A stretch of DNA of 15,561 bases from Paracoccaceae bacterium (lineage in GTDB: Bacteria; Pseudomonadota; Alphaproteobacteria; Rhodobacterales; Rhodobacteraceae). The stretch covers positions 1-15,561 of the forward strand of contig JALQUQ010000019.1 of the NCBI GenBank assembly GCA_023263735.1, read 5' to 3'. Positions 1 through 6,900 of the stretch are shown here, one piece after another. The stretch's first letter is position 1. Each line of letters starts with the position of its first letter. The position numbers were made by a program, and so were the translations under genes. The notes under the pieces are model-generated. The model saw only the letters and a list, made by a program, of their open reading frames with translations, was not told where the DNA came from and did no database searches.

Positions 1-621
1 GCGGACCGTCGCCATGCCAGCATCGGTCGTGCGGCGCGAAAAGATGTTGTAATACTGCGGGAAATCATAAAACAGCCGCCGCCCCAGCAGGTTCATGTCG
101 CGGGCCGTCGACAAATGGCCAGATTCGGTCAGGCCGTTGGCATTCTTGAAGGTCGTATTGGCCATTCCCAAGGCGCGGGCGGTCTTGGTCATATGCGCGG
201 CAAAGGATTGACGATCGCCCCCGATATGGTCGCCAATCGCGGCAGCCGCATCATTGGCCGATTTGATGGCCGCCGCCCGGATCAGATAGCGCATGGCGAT
301 CTTTTGCCCGGCCTTGAGCCCAAGCCGCGACGGCGGTTGGCTGGCTGCGTTTTTCGAAACCGTCACCATGGTGTCAAGGCTGATGCGCCCACGTTCGATT
401 TCCTGAAACGCGATGTAAAGCGTCATCATCTTGGTCAGCGAGGCAGGGTGCAAACGGGTGTCCGCATTCTCGGCAAACAGAACCTCGCCCGACCGGGCAT
501 CCTGCACGATGGCGGCATAGGGGGCTGCGCGCGAGGGTTGGGGCCCAGAACAGGCAGCAACCACCATAAGGGCGAATAGACATACCAAATGTCGGGCATA
601 ACGCCCAAACTGCGGTGTCAT
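1..621 (-). CDS. D-alanyl-D-alanine carboxypeptidase (penicillin-binding protein, S11 family), 3' part cut by window edge
   Basis: Periplasmic serine enzyme that trims the terminal D-Ala from peptidoglycan pentapeptides. The 207 visible residues contain the acylation motif SLTK (61-64) and the SxN motif SAN (121-123), plus the family block around NANGL (160-164). The KTG motif would lie in the missing C-terminal part. The N-terminus is a signal sequence with a hydrophobic stretch at about 12-23. It contains VAAC (21-24), a possible lipobox, but a signal-peptidase I site after SRA (30-32) is equally plausible, so lipidation is uncertain. The start is the ATG complementary to 619-621, preceded by AAGGA at a suitable distance. 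No gene overlaps its upstream side; 169 bp separate it from the HAD gene, which is on the same strand and further upstream. The family assignment is firm, but which of the DacA/C/D/F paralogues it is cannot be told. Confidence 0.93.
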   Translation of the reverse strand, partial: MTPQFGRYARHLVCLFALMVVAACSGPQPSRAAPYAAIVQDARSGEVLFAENADTRLHPASLTKMMTLYIAFQEIERGRISLDTMVTVSKNAASQPPSRLGLKAGQKIAMRYLIRAAAIKSANDAAAAIGDHIGGDRQSFAAHMTKTARALGMANTTFKNANGLTESGHLSTARDMNLLGRRLFYDFPQYYNIFSRRTTDAGMATVR

Positions 622-689
622 AGTGGTATTCCTTGCTCTGCCTCGACGCCCCTGTTTCGGGGCTTATTTGGGCGTAGCGTACCACGACG

Positions 690-718
690 AATTTCCGCAC
701 AAAACCCCTTTATTTCAA
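690..718 (-). promoter_or_regulatory. possible promoter of the carboxypeptidase gene
   Basis: Reading the minus strand, TTGAAA (718-713) is followed after 17 nt by GAAATT (695-690). The -35 is good and the -10 poor (3 of 6). It lies about 70 bp ahead of the carboxypeptidase start. Suggestive only. Confidence 0.25.
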
Positions 719-722
719 TAGG

Positions 723-740
723 TTTCAGGAAAGTCTGAAA
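723..740. repeat. short inverted repeat TTTCAG / CTGAAA
   Basis: Perfect 6-bp arms TTTCAG (723-728) and CTGAAA (735-740) with a 6-nt spacer lie between the HAD stop and the carboxypeptidase promoter region. It could be a weak terminator for the HAD gene (no clear U-tract) or a protein site. The same half-sites make up the core of the palindrome at 10625-10648, with a 10-nt spacing there. Confidence 0.35.
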
Positions 741-790
741 GCTGTTGCAAATCGAACGAGCATGCCCTGCGCCGCACAAAGGATGGTGTT

Positions 791-1486
791 TTAACCCAAT
801 CCGGCCACTAGATCGGGCAGGCCTTGCAGGTTGGGCAAAGCATGATAACGCGGATGGCCCATGGGCTCTTCGGCCCGCTCCAGTTCCCAGATCAACCCAT
901 GGGGCACATAGACGCCCCGCCCGCCCAGATGAATGACCGGCAGAACATCCGATTTCAACGAATTTCCCACCATCATCGTCTCTTCGGCGGCAACCCCGTG
1001 GCGCTGAAACAGCGCATGATACACGGGCGGGGTTTTGTCGGATACGATTTCGACCCCGTGGAACAGATCGCCCAAACCAGATTGCGCCAGCTTGCGCTCT
1101 TGATCCAGCAAGTCGCCCTTGGTGATCAGCACCACGCGATGCGTCTTTGACAAAATCTCAACCGCTTCCTGCGCAAATGGCAGCAATTCCACCGGATGCG
1201 ACAGCATGTCCCGACCCGCCGCCAGAATTTCGGCAATCACCGTGGCACTGACGCGGCCTTCGGTCACTTCGATGGCCGTTTCAATCATCGAAAGGGTAAA
1301 GCCTTTGATCCCAAAGCCATAATGCCCCAAGTTCCTCCGCTCGGCCGCAAGGAGACGTTCGTCCAGATGGTCCCGGTCGGTGAAATCGGCCAAAAGACCG
1401 GCAAAATGATCTTGTGTCAGACGAAAGAAGGTCTCGTTCTGCCAAAGCGTGTCATCCGCATCAAAACCGACAAGCGCCAATGCCAT
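791..1486 (-). CDS. HAD-superfamily hydrolase (phosphatase-like)
   Basis: A 231-residue haloacid-dehalogenase-fold hydrolase, probably a cytoplasmic phosphatase of unknown substrate. All four HAD motifs are present. Motif I is DADDT at 9-13 (nucleophile D9, acid/base D11), motif II is the threonine in LITKGD (T122), motif III is the lysine in SDKTP (K151), and motif IV is GNSLKSD with D180. An alpha-helical cap fills residues about 15-95. The reading frame stays open upstream to 1756, but the ATG at 1486 is the right start: it has AGGA upstream, the protein begins directly with the first beta strand and motif I, and the extension would run antisense into clpS. It is divergent from clpS across 205 bp. 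The HAD assignment is firm; the substrate is not readable from sequence. Confidence 0.9.
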   Translation of the reverse strand: MALALVGFDADDTLWQNETFFRLTQDHFAGLLADFTDRDHLDERLLAAERRNLGHYGFGIKGFTLSMIETAIEVTEGRVSATVIAEILAAGRDMLSHPVELLPFAQEAVEILSKTHRVVLITKGDLLDQERKLAQSGLGDLFHGVEIVSDKTPPVYHALFQRHGVAAEETMMVGNSLKSDVLPVIHLGGRGVYVPHGLIWELERAEEPMGHPRYHALPNLQGLPDLVAGLG

Positions 1487-1615
1487 GAATTTTCGTCCTG
1501 TTCTGATGTCACGACTGGCCCGAAAACTGATCCGCAGCCTGATCAACTTCATGCCTTTTTTACCGGAATATCGCAATCCTGACGCACAGCCCCTTTCCCA
1601 AAAGGCAAAAAACGC

Positions 1616-1621
1616 TATATT
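1616..1621 (+). promoter_or_regulatory. possible -10 element for clpS
   Basis: TATATT (1616-1621) is the most promoter-like hexamer in the 205-bp divergent gap between the HAD gene and clpS, 70 bp ahead of the clpS ATG. The region at -35 (TTTCCC at 17 nt) matches poorly. The rest of the gap shows no strong structure apart from a direct repeat of CTGATC near 1530-1550. Confidence 0.35.
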
Positions 1622-1691
1622 GCCCATCGACTCCTTGAACCCTGTGTCCACTCTCAAAAGGCAGCTCTCCGTGTCGGAAATCCGCATCACC

Positions 1692-2012
1692 ATGTCTGAC
1701 AAGACCAATGGTCCGGGGAATGACGCGGGCCTGATGACAAAAACCAAAACCCGCACGCAGCGCCCCCCGATGTATAAGGTGATGCTGCTGAATGACGATT
1801 ATACCCCGATGGAATTCGTCGTTCATGTGTTGGAGCGGTTTTTTGGCCTGACCCATGCACAGTCGTTTGACATCATGTTGACCGTCCACAAAAAGGGCCT
1901 TGCGGTGGTTGGCGTCTTTTCGTTTGAGGTGGCCGAAACCAAAGTGGCGCAGGTCATGGATTTTTCCCGCCGCCACCAGCACCCCCTTCAATGCACGATG
2001 GAGAAGGAATAG
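1692..2012 (+). CDS. clpS: ATP-dependent Clp protease adaptor ClpS
   Basis: A 106-residue cytoplasmic adaptor that binds N-end-rule substrates (bulky N-terminal residues) and hands them to ClpAP. The core is textbook: [17 protein letters not shown] contains the NDD residues that hold the substrate amino terminus, LTVHKKG carries the conserved pocket histidine, then come VAETKV and the C-terminal [10 protein letters not shown]. The N-terminal tail (about 25 residues, MSDKTNGPG onward) is flexible and polar, as expected for the ClpA-engaging tail. The open frame begins at 1449, but the ATG at 1692 gives the normal family length; its Shine-Dalgarno is weak. It heads a run with the methyltransferase 27 nt downstream. 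clpA, often next to clpS in other groups, is not adjacent here. Confidence 0.96.
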   Translation: MSDKTNGPGNDAGLMTKTKTRTQRPPMYKVMLLNDDYTPMEFVVHVLERFFGLTHAQSFDIMLTVHKKGLAVVGVFSFEVAETKVAQVMDFSRRHQHPLQCTMEKE

Positions 2013-2039
2013 GCCCCGCCTGTTCCTGCACCTGACCCC

Positions 2040-3026
2040 ATGCAATCTTCCCGACTGGAAATGGCGCTGGCTTCGGGCGCATTTGCGCTGCCCCCCGATG
2101 GCGACATTGCCGTTTATCGCCCGGCCGAAGGCGATGATCTTTCCCATTTGCAGATTTCGCGCGTTCAGGTCGTCACCGGTCTGCGCCCCGTGGCTGAATA
2201 TTTCACGTCGCGGGGGTATCGGATTGGCGATGGCCGGCCCTATGCCGCAGCGATCGTTTGCCTTCCCCGGGCCAAGGAGGCCGCGCGCGCCCTGATCGCC
2301 CGCGCGATGGTCGAGGTGGTGCCGGGCGGCCCCATCGCGATTGATGGGCAAAAAACCGATGGCGTGGATACGATCCTGCGGGATTGCAAAGCGCTTGGTC
2401 TGCCGGTGCAGGGGCCGATTTCGAAAGCCCATGGCAAGATGTTTTTTCTTTCTGCCGGTGGCGAATTGGCGGCTTGGGCAGCCAAGCCCCAAATCGTTGA
2501 GGGGGGCTTTCAAACCCTTCCCGGCGTGTTTTCCGCAAATGGCCCCGATGTCGGGTCTGCCCTGTTGGCGGCCGCACTGCCCCCCGACCTGAAGGGCCGT
2601 ATTGTCGATCTTGGCGCGGGTTGGGGCTATCTGAGCCGCACCATTCTGGACCGGCCTTCGGTTCAAGAACTGGATGTGGTTGAGGCGGAGCAGGATGCGC
2701 TGGATTGCGCGGTCGTGAATATCGCCGATCCGCGTGCCCGGTTTCATTGGGCCGACGCCCGAACGTTTCGCCCCGCGCGCCCGGCCCATGCCGTGGTCAT
2801 GAACCCGCCCTTCCACACCGGGCGCGAGGCGGATGTTTCCCTTGGGCTTGCCTTTCTCAAGGCGGCGGCGGGAATGCTTGTGCCAGACGGAAGCCTGTGG
2901 ATGGTTTCCAACCGGCACTTGCCCTATGACACGTCTCTTCATACCCTTTTCAAACGGGTCGAGGATCTGGGCGGCACCGGAACATTCCGGTTGACGCATG
3001 CAAGTATTCCCGTTCGCACGCGCTAG
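2040..3026 (+). CDS. class I SAM-dependent methyltransferase, RsmC/RlmG-like
   Basis: A 328-residue protein built like RsmC (16S rRNA G1207 N2-methyltransferase): an N-terminal degenerate methyltransferase-like half (about 1-155) and a catalytic C-terminal half. The latter shows the block GVFSANGPDVGSALL (162-176), the SAM-binding motif DLGAGWGYLS (190-199), an acidic residue after beta-2 (VVEAE, 213-217), the catalytic NPPFHTGR (255-262, the NPPF signature of base N-methyltransferases), and NRHLPY (291-296). It starts 27 nt after clpS with no obvious Shine-Dalgarno, which suggests co-transcription and possibly coupled translation. The SDR gene follows after 12 nt. Family is firm; the exact rRNA target (G1207 as in RsmC, or 23S G1835 as in RlmG) is inferred. 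Confidence 0.85.
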   Translation: MQSSRLEMALASGAFALPPDGDIAVYRPAEGDDLSHLQISRVQVVTGLRPVAEYFTSRGYRIGDGRPYAAAIVCLPRAKEAARALIARAMVEVVPGGPIAIDGQKTDGVDTILRDCKALGLPVQGPISKAHGKMFFLSAGGELAAWAAKPQIVEGGFQTLPGVFSANGPDVGSALLAAALPPDLKGRIVDLGAGWGYLSRTILDRPSVQELDVVEAEQDALDCAVVNIADPRARFHWADARTFRPARPAHAVVMNPPFHTGREADVSLGLAFLKAAAGMLVPDGSLWMVSNRHLPYDTSLHTLFKRVEDLGGTGTFRLTHASIPVRTR

Positions 3027-3038
3027 GCCGAGGTTCAC

Positions 3039-3845
3039 ATGACGCTTTCCATCGCAGGCAAGACCGCCATCGTTACGGGTGCGGCCAAAGGTGTTGGTCT
3101 GGCCATTGCGCGCCATTTTCAGGCCAAGGGGGCAAATGTGATGTTTGCCGACGTGGATGAGGCCAGTTTGTTGGCCGAGGTTGGCGAAGAGGCCAAGGGC
3201 GAGGGCCAGGTTCGCATGTATGCGGGCGATCTGCGGGAAAAACTGACCATCACCAATCTGCTTTCGGCCACATTGGATGCCTTTGACCGGGTGGATATTC
3301 TGGTCAATGCCAGCCGCCGGATTTTCCTGTCCGATCCCCTCAACCCCGAGGAAGACGCGGTTGAAAAGCTGTGGCAAGAAAACGTGCTGACCAGCCTTCG
3401 CCTGTCCCAACTGACCGCCCGCCGGATGATCCAGCAGGCGGAAAAGACGGGGGCCGAGGGGTTGATCGGCTCGATCATCAATGTGTCATCGATTGCCGCC
3501 CAAGGCACGCAGCCCGAATTGTTGGGGTATTCGGTCGCTTCGGCAGCGCTGGACCAGATGACCCGCTCGATGGCCGTTGCTTTGGCGCCGCATGGCATCC
3601 GCGTGAATTGCATCGCCTTTGGTTCGGTGATGAGCGCGAGCCTGCAGGCATCGTTGAAGGACGACCCGCAAAGCCGCGCCGAAATCGTCGAGGGCACCCC
3701 GATGGGCCGCATCGCCGCCCCCGATGATCTGGTGGAAACCGTTCAGTTTCTGGCCTCGGATGCAGCTGCCTTTATGACCGGGCATGTGATGACCGTTGAC
3801 GGCGGGCGAAGCCTGCTCGACCGCGTCAAAGTCCCGTATTACTGA
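3039..3845 (+). CDS. SDR-family protein (FabG-like fold) lacking the catalytic lysine
   Basis: A 268-residue classical short-chain dehydrogenase fold. The NAD(P)-binding TGAAKGVG is at 13-20, the usual NNAG is replaced by NASR (90-93), the active-site Asn is N115, and the catalytic serine is in NVSS (S150/S151). The C-terminus has the familiar TGHVMTVDGG. The catalytic YxxxK becomes Y164-S-V-A-S168: the lysine that lowers the tyrosine pKa and holds the ribose is a serine. The codons (TAT TCG GTC GCT TCG) are unambiguous in this read. The protein may therefore be catalytically altered, or a non-enzymatic or cofactor-sensing paralogue. It follows the methyltransferase by 12 nt with a GAGG Shine-Dalgarno, so it is probably in the clpS operon. 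Its last 7 nt overlap the convergent lipoprotein gene. Substrate unknown. Confidence 0.9.
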   Translation: MTLSIAGKTAIVTGAAKGVGLAIARHFQAKGANVMFADVDEASLLAEVGEEAKGEGQVRMYAGDLREKLTITNLLSATLDAFDRVDILVNASRRIFLSDPLNPEEDAVEKLWQENVLTSLRLSQLTARRMIQQAEKTGAEGLIGSIINVSSIAAQGTQPELLGYSVASAALDQMTRSMAVALAPHGIRVNCIAFGSVMSASLQASLKDDPQSRAEIVEGTPMGRIAAPDDLVETVQFLASDAAAFMTGHVMTVDGGRSLLDRVKVPYY

Positions 3846-4240
3846 TCCTTTTCGGGAAAGGCTTTGCGGCACCGGGCAATGTCGACGGCGGCACCGGCCT
3901 GCAATTCGGCGCGGTGGCCTTGCAAGGATCGCAGCTTTTCGCCCTCGGCCTTTGGGTCAATCGCCCGGGGCCGTTCGGCCGGATACAAGACCTGATCCTG
4001 ACAAAATCCGCCCGCCTCCTCGGCCACCTCTTCGGTCAATGAGGGAAAGCAGGGGCCGATGTCATCTTGCCAGCCCTGCGCGGGATCAACCGCATACCCC
4101 CGCCGCAGGTTCAACTGCGTTTCGGCAATCAGCCCATCCAGAACCCGCAGATCCTTGGTCGCCTGCAAAATGCAGCTTTGTTGCTGTGTGGCGCATCCGG
4201 CCAACACGACCGTCAAGATCAGGAAAGGGGCTGGGTTCAT
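3839..4240 (-). CDS. small cysteine-containing lipoprotein of unknown function
   Basis: A 133-residue predicted lipoprotein. MNPAPFLILTVVLAGC gives a short signal with lipobox LAGC and lipidated C16. The mature part has four more cysteines (C23, C64, C80, C124), which could form two disulfides in the periplasm. A helix-prone stretch follows the lipobox (ATKDLRVLDGLIAETQLNLR), and the rest is polar and acidic. I do not recognise a named family. The frame opens further upstream (4303), but the ATG at 4240 is chosen because it starts exactly at the signal peptide and has AAGG upstream. It is convergent with the SDR gene (7-nt overlap of the stops) and divergent from hemF, with 109 bp between. 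Confidence 0.75.
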   Translation of the reverse strand: MNPAPFLILTVVLAGCATQQQSCILQATKDLRVLDGLIAETQLNLRRGYAVDPAQGWQDDIGPCFPSLTEEVAEEAGGFCQDQVLYPAERPRAIDPKAEGEKLRSLQGHRAELQAGAAVDIARCRKAFPEKDQ

Positions 4241-4349
4241 GGTGCAACGCCTTGTTCGATCCCCCCTTATCCCACAGCCCGCCCAAAATGTCATGTTGGC
4301 CAAACAGATTGGGGGTGCTAGGCAGGGTCACCACAAAGCGAGAGAGCCA

Positions 4350-5222
4350 ATGACGGATGATTTCAAGGGCGAAAAGGCCCGGGCGGCAGCTTGGTTCAAA
4401 GACCTGCGGACCGCGATTGTTACGGCCTTTGAGGCGTTGGAAGATGACTTTGCCGCCTCGCATCCGGGCGCGGTGGCGGGCCGGTTCGAGGTGACCCCCA
4501 CATCGCGCGCCGATGGCGGTGGCGGCCTGATGAGTGTGATGCGCGGCGGCTGCGTGTTTGAAAAAGTTGGCGTCAATTGGTCAGAAGTGCATGGCAGTCT
4601 GGGCGAACGGGCGCAAAAGGCCATGGCCGCCCGCGGCATCCCCGGAATGGACAAAGACCCGCGGTTTTGGGCCAGCGGCATCAGCCTTGTCGCCCATATG
4701 CAAAATCCGCACTGCCCGGCCGTTCACATGAACACCCGCATGTTCTGGACCCCGCATGCGTGGTGGTTCGGCGGCGGCGCCGACCTGAACCCCGCGCTGG
4801 AATATGCCGAGGACACCGCCCATTTCCACGCCGAAATGCAACGGGCCTGCGATGCGCACGATCCCGGCTATTATGCGCGGTTCAAGGCTTGGGCCGATGA
4901 ATATTTCTTTGTGCCGCATCGTGGACGGGCGCGCGGCGTCGGCGGAATCTTTTATGACGATCTGAACACCGGCGATTGGGAGGCAGACTTTGCCTTTACC
5001 CAATCGGTTGGCCGCGCCTTCTTGCCGGCATTCCTGCCCGTCACGCAGCGGCGGTTGGGAACGACAGCCTCCGAGGCGGACCGCGAGGCCCAGTTGATCC
5101 ACCGCGGGCTTTATGCCGAATACAATCTGGTTTATGATCGGGGCACCAAATTCGGCCTTGAAACCGGCCATGATGCCAATGCCGTGCTGATGAGCCTGCC
5201 CCCCATCGCAAAGTGGACCTAA
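4350..5222 (+). CDS. hemF: oxygen-dependent coproporphyrinogen III oxidase
   Basis: HemF (290 residues, EC 1.3.3.3) converts coproporphyrinogen III to protoporphyrinogen IX using O2 in haem (and possibly bacteriochlorophyll) synthesis; it is cytosolic and dimeric. Diagnostic blocks are WASGISLVAHMQNPH (107-121), VHMNTRMFW (125-133), WWFGGGADLNP (138-148), EDTAHFHAEM (154-163), and YFFVPHRGRARGVGGIFYDDL (185-205). The conserved histidines H116, H126, H160 and H190 are all present. The protein ends at SLPPIAKWT, somewhat shorter than E. coli HemF, which has a further C-terminal tail; I believe this end is usual in the group. Start ATG 4350 follows GAGAG; the frame is open upstream but would overlap the divergent lipoprotein. 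The 109-bp upstream gap shows no recognisable FNR box (TTGAT-N4-ATCAA). Confidence 0.97.
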   Translation: MTDDFKGEKARAAAWFKDLRTAIVTAFEALEDDFAASHPGAVAGRFEVTPTSRADGGGGLMSVMRGGCVFEKVGVNWSEVHGSLGERAQKAMAARGIPGMDKDPRFWASGISLVAHMQNPHCPAVHMNTRMFWTPHAWWFGGGADLNPALEYAEDTAHFHAEMQRACDAHDPGYYARFKAWADEYFFVPHRGRARGVGGIFYDDLNTGDWEADFAFTQSVGRAFLPAFLPVTQRRLGTTASEADREAQLIHRGLYAEYNLVYDRGTKFGLETGHDANAVLMSLPPIAKWT

Positions 5223-5231
5223 GGCCACAAG

Positions 5232-5396
5232 TTGGCAGATTTTTCGACCGTTCCCGCTTTTGCGCTGACATCCTTGCTGGCGGGAACGGGGGCGACTTGG
5301 CTCTTGGGCGCGTGCAGGGTATCGCTTGCGCACGCATTATGGCGCTTGCCTTGGCGGCCATCGCCATCCGACTTTTCCAGAGGACCTGAAGAATGA
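5232..5396 (+). CDS. possible TTG-start small protein (54 aa) between hemF and the next gene
   Basis: A frame begins at TTG (5232), with AAGG ending 7 nt before it and overlapping the hemF stop region. It runs 54 codons and ends in TGA within the ATGA that starts the next gene. The product would have a hydrophobic stretch (FALTSLLAGTGATWLLGA, 10-27) and a basic, Trp/Pro-rich tail. The position and the ATGA junction favour a real, coupled gene. Against it, third-position GC is lower than in the neighbours, several rare codons occur (AGG, GTA, TTA, AGA), and the next gene has its own good Shine-Dalgarno. The region may instead simply be a 170-bp non-coding spacer. Confidence 0.25.
   Translation: MADFSTVPAFALTSLLAGTGATWLLGACRVSLAHALWRLPWRPSPSDFSRGPEE
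5248..5289. repeat. 10-bp perfect inverted repeat downstream of hemF
   Basis: CCGTTCCCGC (5248-5257) is the exact complement of GCGGGAACGG (5280-5289), with a 22-nt loop, 26 nt after the hemF stop. There is no U-tract after it, so it is more likely an mRNA-stabilising or partly terminating hairpin than a strong intrinsic terminator. Confidence 0.5.
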
Positions 5397-5758
5397 CCGA
5401 AGTTTTGATCCGCGCGGCCTATGCCTCGGTCGTCGAAGATGACGAAGACGAGATGCTGTTCATCGGCTTTGCCGAAGGCGAAGACGAAGAGGAGCCCTAT
5501 TGCCTGTTCCGCCAGCCTTTGGCCGGGGGCCCCATTTGGTTTGAGGTCAGTTCCGACGAATTCGGCGCCGAAGACGCGGTGGCGAACATCCTGCGCGACA
5601 GAAAGGGCATCACCATCCACATCGCCCCGGCGGCACAGGCGCAGTTGGGGTGGGCAAGTTCAATCGCCGTTCGGATCGGGCCCGAGTGCGAAGACGCTGA
5701 AAATGCGTTGACCGCGCTGGCCGAAATGTTCGGCCCCCTTTATTCGGTCAACGACTGA
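5393..5758 (+). CDS. small acidic protein, possibly Imm10-like
   Basis: A 121-residue, strongly acidic cytoplasmic protein with no signal or membrane segment. It opens with alternating strand-like segments, an acidic DDEDEM loop, then LFIGFAEGEDEEEPYCLFRQ. A later segment, FEVSSDEFGAEDAVANI followed by ITIHIAPAAQAQLG and SIAVRIG, resembles in order and spacing the Imm10 immunity-protein family (IGFA, then Y-hydrophobic-QR, then a beta strand with Leu/Ile). That resemblance is from memory and weak. If true, no toxin partner is visible nearby, so a housekeeping or orphan role is likely. AGAGGA lies just ahead of the ATG. It follows hemF by 170 bp and is closed by the terminator at 5773-5799. 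Confidence 0.75.
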   Translation: MTEVLIRAAYASVVEDDEDEMLFIGFAEGEDEEEPYCLFRQPLAGGPIWFEVSSDEFGAEDAVANILRDRKGITIHIAPAAQAQLGWASSIAVRIGPECEDAENALTALAEMFGPLYSVND

Positions 5759-5772
5759 TCCACGCGCAAAGA

Positions 5773-5799
5773 AAAACGGGGGCCAGAAGCCCCCGTTTT
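5773..5799. terminator. bidirectional rho-independent terminator
   Basis: A perfect stem AAAACGGGGGC (5773-5783) / GCCCCCGTTTT (5789-5799) with a 5-nt loop gives a GC-rich hairpin with a T-run on the outgoing side in both directions. It sits between the convergent stops at 5758 (+) and 5815 (-) and should end both transcripts. Confidence 0.92.
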
Positions 5800-5814
5800 C
5801 ATGTGGTTCCGCGA

Positions 5815-6714
5815 TCAAACGCCAGTCGGGTCCAAGGGCGGGCAGTCCGCCACGGCAATCCCTTTGTTCCGGCACACGCGCAGGCGGCGCTTCTCGGCCT
5901 TTTCGGCCTCCAATGCCAGACGGGCCTCTTCGGCGGCCTTTTCAGCGGCTTCGCGCTTTTCCCGCTCGGCAATCGTCACCAGATCTTTTTCGAACTGCGC
6001 CTTGTTGGCATCGGTTGCCGGAACGGCACGGCCATAGGCGTCATCCATGTAGGGCCCTTCCATTTCCAGGCTTTCGGCCAGGGTCCGGACATGCACACGG
6101 GTGCCCATTTTCACACGATTATACAGGTCAATCGCATCCTGATTGAACAGGCGGATACAGCCCGCGCTGGTCGCCCGGCCAATCGATGCGTTGTCGATGG
6201 TGCCGTGAATGCGGAACATCGTGTCACGACCGCCGCGATACAGATACATCGCACGCGCACCCAGCGGGTTATCCAGACCACCCGGCAGACCGGCCGCGTA
6301 TTTGGCGTAAAGGTCCGGGCGGGTCCGGATCATGTTGGCGGTCGGCTGCCAGCTTGGCCATTCCTGCTTGCGCTGGATCGTGCCGTCGCCCGAGAAACCG
6401 ATGCCCTCACGGCCCACGGCGATGCCATAGCGGATCGCCCGCCCGCCTTCCAGAATGTAGTACAACTTGCGCGCATGGGTATCGACAACGATGGCGCCCG
6501 GCTTTTCCTTGCCGGCATAGGCAACCTCTGCCTTGATCGTTTCCGGCGTCATGTGCAGCGGCTTTACCGCCTCGATAAAGAATTCGCCGTCCTGCACCGC
6601 CTCATAGCCCGCAACGACTTGCGGCACTTCCACCACTTCCTTGGGGGGGGCAGCACAGGCGGCAAGCGATGTCAGCAGAACCACAACGGCCAGTCGGGAG
6701 ATCACTTTTTTCAC
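5815..6714 (-). CDS. L,D-transpeptidase (YkuD domain) lipoprotein
   Basis: A 299-residue envelope enzyme that cross-links peptidoglycan (3-3 links) or attaches proteins to it. The signal MKKVISRLAVVVLLTSLAAC has lipobox LAAC with C20. The YkuD domain spans about 72-211, with the catalytic block HGT (H170) and IGRATSAGCIRL, in which C186 is the nucleophile and R188 the conserved arginine. After the domain comes a charged helical, coiled-coil-like segment (about 238-280, rich in A/E/K/R) and a tail with C281 and C291 that could be disulfide-bonded. The start is GTG at 6714; no other start keeps the signal peptide. It is convergent with the 5393-5758 gene and transcribed in the same direction as creatinase. 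Binding to outer-membrane or other partners through the helical tail is inference. Confidence 0.93.
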   Translation of the reverse strand: MKKVISRLAVVVLLTSLAACAAPPKEVVEVPQVVAGYEAVQDGEFFIEAVKPLHMTPETIKAEVAYAGKEKPGAIVVDTHARKLYYILEGGRAIRYGIAVGREGIGFSGDGTIQRKQEWPSWQPTANMIRTRPDLYAKYAAGLPGGLDNPLGARAMYLYRGGRDTMFRIHGTIDNASIGRATSAGCIRLFNQDAIDLYNRVKMGTRVHVRTLAESLEMEGPYMDDAYGRAVPATDANKAQFEKDLVTIAEREKREAAEKAAEEARLALEAEKAEKRRLRVCRNKGIAVADCPPLDPTGV

Positions 6715-6830
6715 GACAGTCTCACTTTAGTAAAGGTTTGGGCACCTTGGTCCGCGAATCGCCACTTTCGTCAAGTCTTTGGCCGTGATTACAAAATAAA
6801 AGACCCAAGGCGTTGCCCGATTAGGGCAGT

Positions 6831-6893
6831 TTTTCAAACGATACGGGCGGGGGAACGCAAATCCCCCCGCCCGAATGCAGTATCGTTTCAAAA
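6831..6893. terminator. 62-bp nested inverted repeat, probable terminator of creatinase
   Basis: Inner stem GGGCGGGGG (6845-6853) / CCCCCGCCC (6864-6872) has a 10-nt loop. It sits inside an outer stem TTTT-C-AAACGATAC (6831-6844) / GTATCGTTT-C-AAAA (6880-6893) with one C:C mismatch and a 7-nt bulge. It starts 8 nt past the creatinase stop. The inner hairpin alone is very stable, but the usual U-run is absent directly after it. The remaining gap to the L,D-transpeptidase start (6715-6830) shows only a TTGACG hexamer (6774-6769, minus) without a convincing -10. Confidence 0.65.
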
Positions 6894-6900
6894 GACAGGC

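Noticed and set aside
1487..1756. N-terminal extension of the HAD protein
   Set aside because: It would overlap the clpS start antisense, adds no recognisable sequence before motif I, and the internal ATG at 1486 has a good ribosome site.
1560..3410. 616-codon open frame on the minus strand
   Set aside because: Runs antisense through clpS, the methyltransferase and the SDR gene, all of which show clear family motifs. The translation is low-complexity (rich in G, R, Q, H), typical of a GC-rich shadow frame.
4241..4349. FNR/CRP-type box upstream of hemF
   Set aside because: Looked for TTGAT-N4-ATCAA because hemF is oxygen-regulated in related bacteria; no acceptable match in this gap.
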